A stretch of DNA of 7,356 nt from NCBI GenBank assembly GCA_030597995.1, contig JAUVQV010000035.1, positions 1 through 7,356 of the forward strand, in the 5' to 3' direction. The translations under genes and the position numbers were made by a program. The notes beneath the pieces are model-generated. The model did not search any database. It had not been told where the DNA came from and saw only the letters and a program-made list of their open reading frames with translations. Each line of letters begins with the position of its first letter. Within the stretch, counting starts at the first letter, position 1. Of this stretch, positions 4,945 through 7,356 are shown piece after piece. Source of the DNA: Candidatus Rokuibacteriota bacterium (lineage in GTDB: Bacteria > JAUVQV01).

Positions 4945-6978
4945 TTAGTGCGGCCTGGTTCCAAGAAGGTTGGCCACGTCCTTGCGGACCGAGGGATCGC
5001 GATCGGTCTGGGCTATCTCGGCCAGGACGCCGTGGACACGATCTTGACCGACGAAGCGGCCGAGTGCCTTGACGGCTGCGGCCCGCAGGGTCAAATCCTT
5101 CTCCTGGAGGCTGGATATCAGAACGTCCACGGCCTCTTCCCGGCCGAGCTCACCCAGCGCTTCAATCGCCGCCATACGGACCTCGCGCTCCGAGGCGGCC
5201 GCCAGGGAAATCAAGGTCTCCAGGCCCTCCAGGACCTTGCCCTGCCCCAGGGCCCGGATGGCGGTGAGCCTCTCCGGGCCGACTGGCCCTTGCCTGGCTC
5301 TCTCGAGGAGGATTTCCTTCGCTTCCCGATGCTCCACCCCGGCGAAGGACTGCAGCACACGGACCCGAACCCAGAGGTCCTCGTCCTGGATCATGGGAAC
5401 CAGAAGGGGAACGACCTCCGGAGAGCGAATCCTCCCCAAGTGGGTGACTACCTCACGACGAACCATGGCGTCCTCGTCGGTCAGGACTAAGCGCAGTACC
5501 GGAACGGCTTCAGCGCCGCCGATACTCCCCACGGCCTCGACCGCCGCACAGCGCACCTGGCTCCTCTCATCCTTGATCGATAAACTCAACCGCTCCATAA
5601 CCTGCCGGCTCCCGAGCCGGGCAATTACCCGGAGGGCGTTGGCCACCATTTCCTGGTCGTCGGAGTCTAAATGCGATTCCAGGAGCTTCAAGACCAGGTG
5701 CTGCGATTCCTCCCCGTGCTGGCCGAGTTTGATCAAGGCATCTACTCCGGCCAGCCTCACATCGGGAAAAGAGTGGCCCAGGAACGTGATCAGGGGCGCT
5801 ACCGCGACCTGGTCTCCGATATCTCCCAGCGCCCGGGCGGCCTCGCGCTGTACGTGCCCGTCAGGATCCTCGAGTAGGGCCAGAAGATGGGGAACTGCCC
5901 CCCTGCAGGAACGACTTCCCAAAACCTGGGCCACTCTCCGCCGGACAGCGGTGTCCTCGACGCGGAGCTTGGGAAACAGGACCGGCAGATCTTTCTCCGG
6001 GAGAGTCTGGAGGATCCCGACTATGAATTCCTGCTCCTCTTCCCCGGCCTTCGACAGGATTTCCAGCAACGGATCGACCGCTTCTCTTCCGGCGGCTTCC
6101 CCCAGGATTTTCATGGCGGCCGTCCGCAGACCCGAGTCCTCATGCTGGATCATTTCCTGGAGAAAAACGACGAGATCCGGGTTTGAATTCTTCCGGATCC
6201 CTTCCCAGAGGGCGCCCGCCCCGCGCCCGCTCTCTTCCAGACGGCGCCCGAGCCGGGCGGCTCCAAGGAGAGCGACCCTCCTCAGCCCCCGATCCTCGGA
6301 AAATAGACCTTCCAGAAGCAGCGGTATCGCCTCCGGAACCCCGATCTTCCCCAGGACTTCCAGGCACACCATCTGTAAATCTCTTTCTTTGGCGTGCGCC
6401 AGCACCGCCGGCCCCGCAGACTCGTCCCCGATCTCTCCGAGCGCCCTCAGGCAGCTGTATTTCAACCAGTACCCTCCACCCTCGAGACGGCGGAGGAGCG
6501 GGGCGGCGGCCTCCCGGAATTTTTTCTTTCCCAGGTATTCAGCCGCGGCGGCGGATACGTTCTCATCGCCGTCTTCCAGGGCAGATAGAAGCAGCTTCAA
6601 GACACTCTCATCTTCGATGTTGCCGAGGATGTCCACTCCGAACTTCCTGAGGTCGGAATCGGAATCCTTCAACAGCGTGGAGAGGTGGGGCACCACCTCC
6701 CCTCCGAGCCGGATGAGGGCCTCGATGCAGGTGTTGCGCCGCCCGACGTTTTCCTCGTCACGGAGGCCATCGAGCAGGACTCCAACTCTGCGTTGGCCGG
6801 GGATCCCCACGACCTCTTCCAGGGAGGCCTTGCGTACCCTCCAGCTCCGGTCGCCGAGAGTCTCGCGGAGGAGGGGCAAGGCCTCCTCGCCGTGCTGCCC
6901 CAAACCCTGGACAGCCCGGTGCCGCGTCTCTTCATCAGGATCCTTTATCCACTCCCGGAGCGTATTCAAGCTCGACAA
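4945..6978 (-). CDS. HEAT-repeat protein, probable scaffold in the chemosensory operon
   Basis: Starting at the TTG, the protein has 677 residues made of about 20-21 consecutive HEAT (PBS-lyase-like) units of about 30 residues. Units follow the pattern hydrophobic-PLL..LxD.D..VR..A..ALG.IG...A, for example VPHLLALLEDPDGHVQREAA and VDVLISSLQEKDLTLRAAAV. No signal peptide, membrane segment or catalytic domain is visible. One stretch (about residues 240-270 of the TTG form) departs from the repeat rhythm and may be a longer loop. HEAT solenoids generally bind proteins or prosthetic-group enzymes. Placed directly before cheR, with a 9-base gap, it is most simply a scaffold or interaction partner of the chemosensory proteins. 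A phycobilin-lyase role is unlikely here because no phycobiliprotein genes are near. Function is inferred from context only; repeat identity is secure. Confidence 0.9.
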   Translation of the reverse strand: MSSLNTLREWIKDPDEETRHRAVQGLGQHGEEALPLLRETLGDRSWRVRKASLEEVVGIPGQRRVGVLLDGLRDEENVGRRNTCIEALIRLGGEVVPHLSTLLKDSDSDLRKFGVDILGNIEDESVLKLLLSALEDGDENVSAAAAEYLGKKKFREAAAPLLRRLEGGGYWLKYSCLRALGEIGDESAGPAVLAHAKERDLQMVCLEVLGKIGVPEAIPLLLEGLFSEDRGLRRVALLGAARLGRRLEESGRGAGALWEGIRKNSNPDLVVFLQEMIQHEDSGLRTAAMKILGEAAGREAVDPLLEILSKAGEEEQEFIVGILQTLPEKDLPVLFPKLRVEDTAVRRRVAQVLGSRSCRGAVPHLLALLEDPDGHVQREAARALGDIGDQVAVAPLITFLGHSFPDVRLAGVDALIKLGQHGEESQHLVLKLLESHLDSDDQEMVANALRVIARLGSRQVMERLSLSIKDERSQVRCAAVEAVGSIGGAEAVPVLRLVLTDEDAMVRREVVTHLGRIRSPEVVPLLVPMIQDEDLWVRVRVLQSFAGVEHREAKEILLERARQGPVGPERLTAIRALGQGKVLEGLETLISLAAASEREVRMAAIEALGELGREEAVDVLISSLQEKDLTLRAAAVKALGRFVGQDRVHGVLAEIAQTDRDPSVRKDVANLLGTRPH

Positions 6979-6979
6979 T

Positions 6980-7354
6980 TTATTTTCTCCTTTCGGTAGA
7001 GATCTCTTTTTCTGAGTGAGAACTCTTCCTTTTCTCAATAAAGTCCTCCACGGCTTGACGGTAGTAATCCCGCTCCTCGACCGCAGCGGTCGGAGGCAGT
7101 CGCTTGAGGTAGAGCTGGCGCCCCTCTTCAAGCTCCTTCTTCAACCCCGCGAAGAGAGAACCTTCCCGGACCCCCTTTTCCACCAACTTCTCATTATAGA
7201 GGACGATATCAGAAACGATGATGCGGGCGTAGCGTTTGAGGCTTTCCCGGAGACGCTCCGCGCCCGGAGTGACCCCCTTTTGGAGACCGTATTTCTCCTC
7301 ACGGATCAGGGTCCGCTGGTCCTCTTTTCCTTCAGGCCGCCGGTCTACCTCCAT
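6980..7354 (-). CDS. Hypothetical charged helical protein, start of che operon (5' end uncertain)
   Basis: The product is 124 residues, highly charged and predicted helical, with no signal peptide or membrane segment. The central part (about residues 41-86) carries ARIIVSDIVLYNEKLVEKG followed by a Leu-Lys-Glu-rich helix ending GRQLYLKRLP, then an ERDYYRQAVEDFIEKR segment (94-109). From memory, this arrangement resembles a short conserved tail on many uncharacterised proteins of Acidobacteria, Myxococcota and related groups, where it follows zinc-ribbon or signalling domains; I know no function for it. The ATG at 7354 lies two bases from the window edge, so this may be either a complete small protein or the C-terminal part of a longer one. 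No in-frame start further down has a good ribosome site. The TAA stop is one base before the TTG of the HEAT gene, so the two are almost certainly co-translated. Confidence 0.7.
   Translation of the reverse strand: MEVDRRPEGKEDQRTLIREEKYGLQKGVTPGAERLRESLKRYARIIVSDIVLYNEKLVEKGVREGSLFAGLKKELEEGRQLYLKRLPPTAAVEERDYYRQAVEDFIEKRKSSHSEKEISTERRK
6987..6992 (-). promoter_or_regulatory. Ribosome binding site deciding the TTG start of the HEAT gene
   Basis: AAGGAG lies 8 bases before TTG at 6978-6976. It sits inside the last codons of the upstream gene, whose TAA ends at 6980. This site argues for the TTG start over an in-frame ATG at 7131. The ATG would add 51 residues that are Arg/Ser-rich, lack HEAT character and lie wholly inside the upstream gene. 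Confidence 0.8.
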
Positions 7355-7356
7355 GA

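Noticed and set aside
4945..6978. Possible nucleotide tandem repeat array in the HEAT gene
   Set aside because: The roughly 30-residue units are diverged in sequence; repetition is at the protein level and no near-identical DNA units were seen.
5069..7015. A 648-codon open frame on the plus strand opposite the HEAT gene
   Set aside because: Its product is dominated by Ser, Arg, Thr and Pro with no recognisable domain, as expected of the antisense of a GC-rich repeat gene. The minus-strand HEAT frame is unmistakable.
6979..7131. A 51-residue N-terminal extension of the HEAT protein starting at ATG 7131
   Set aside because: The extension lies wholly within the upstream gene in another frame, has no HEAT character and lacks a ribosome site, while TTG 6978 has AAGGAG at 8 bases.
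1..7356. Mobile element, CRISPR array, tRNA, rRNA or riboswitch
   Set aside because: Gaps are all under 90 bases and hold only short hairpins and promoter-like sites. No transposase, integrase, direct-repeat array or tRNA-like fold was recognised.

Overview
This window is a densely packed stretch with every supported gene on the minus strand, so transcription runs from high to low coordinates. It looks like the chromosome of a Gram-negative, free-living bacterium. The evidence is a membrane anti-sigma factor with a cytoplasmic zinc finger, a secreted RseB/LolA-like protein, and chemosensory adaptation enzymes. The mix of HEAT, coiled-coil/GAF and CheY-like proteins in a che cluster, moderately high GC and many non-ATG starts recalls Desulfobacterota, NC10 or Nitrospirota-type genomes. 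That placement is an impression from memory and is not proven here. I see no mobile element, CRISPR array, tRNA or rRNA.

Layout in transcription order. Block 1 (7354 to 2988) is a tightly coupled chemosensory operon: a 124-aa protein of unknown function (possibly cut by the window edge), a 677-aa protein built almost wholly of HEAT repeats that starts at TTG, CheR methyltransferase (GTG start) and CheB methylesterase (GTG start). Gaps are 1, 9 and 1 base. Block 2 (2912 to 1632) holds a coiled-coil/GAF protein and a single-domain CheY-like receiver. Each is preceded by a 70-75 base gap; the first gap contains a good sigma70-type promoter match and the second a strong hairpin. Block 3 (1545 to 1) is an envelope-stress type operon: RpoE-like ECF sigma factor, zinc-finger transmembrane anti-sigma factor (ATGA overlap), and the N-terminal 124 codons of a secreted RseB/LolA-like protein that runs off the window.

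How they may work together. CheR and CheB would set the methylation of a chemoreceptor encoded elsewhere. The HEAT protein is a likely scaffold, and the GAF protein and lone receiver are a likely sensor and output for the same pathway. No CheA, CheW or receptor lies in the window. The sigma operon carries, directly upstream of the sigma start, an almost textbook RpoE-type promoter (GGAACTT, 15 bases, GTCTAA). This implies autoregulation and, because the start codon is only 5 bases past the -10, a possibly leaderless message. I found no clear new molecular system. The most interesting points are that promoter and start arrangement, the HEAT protein inside a che operon, and the adjacency of a chemosensory block to an envelope-stress sigma operon.
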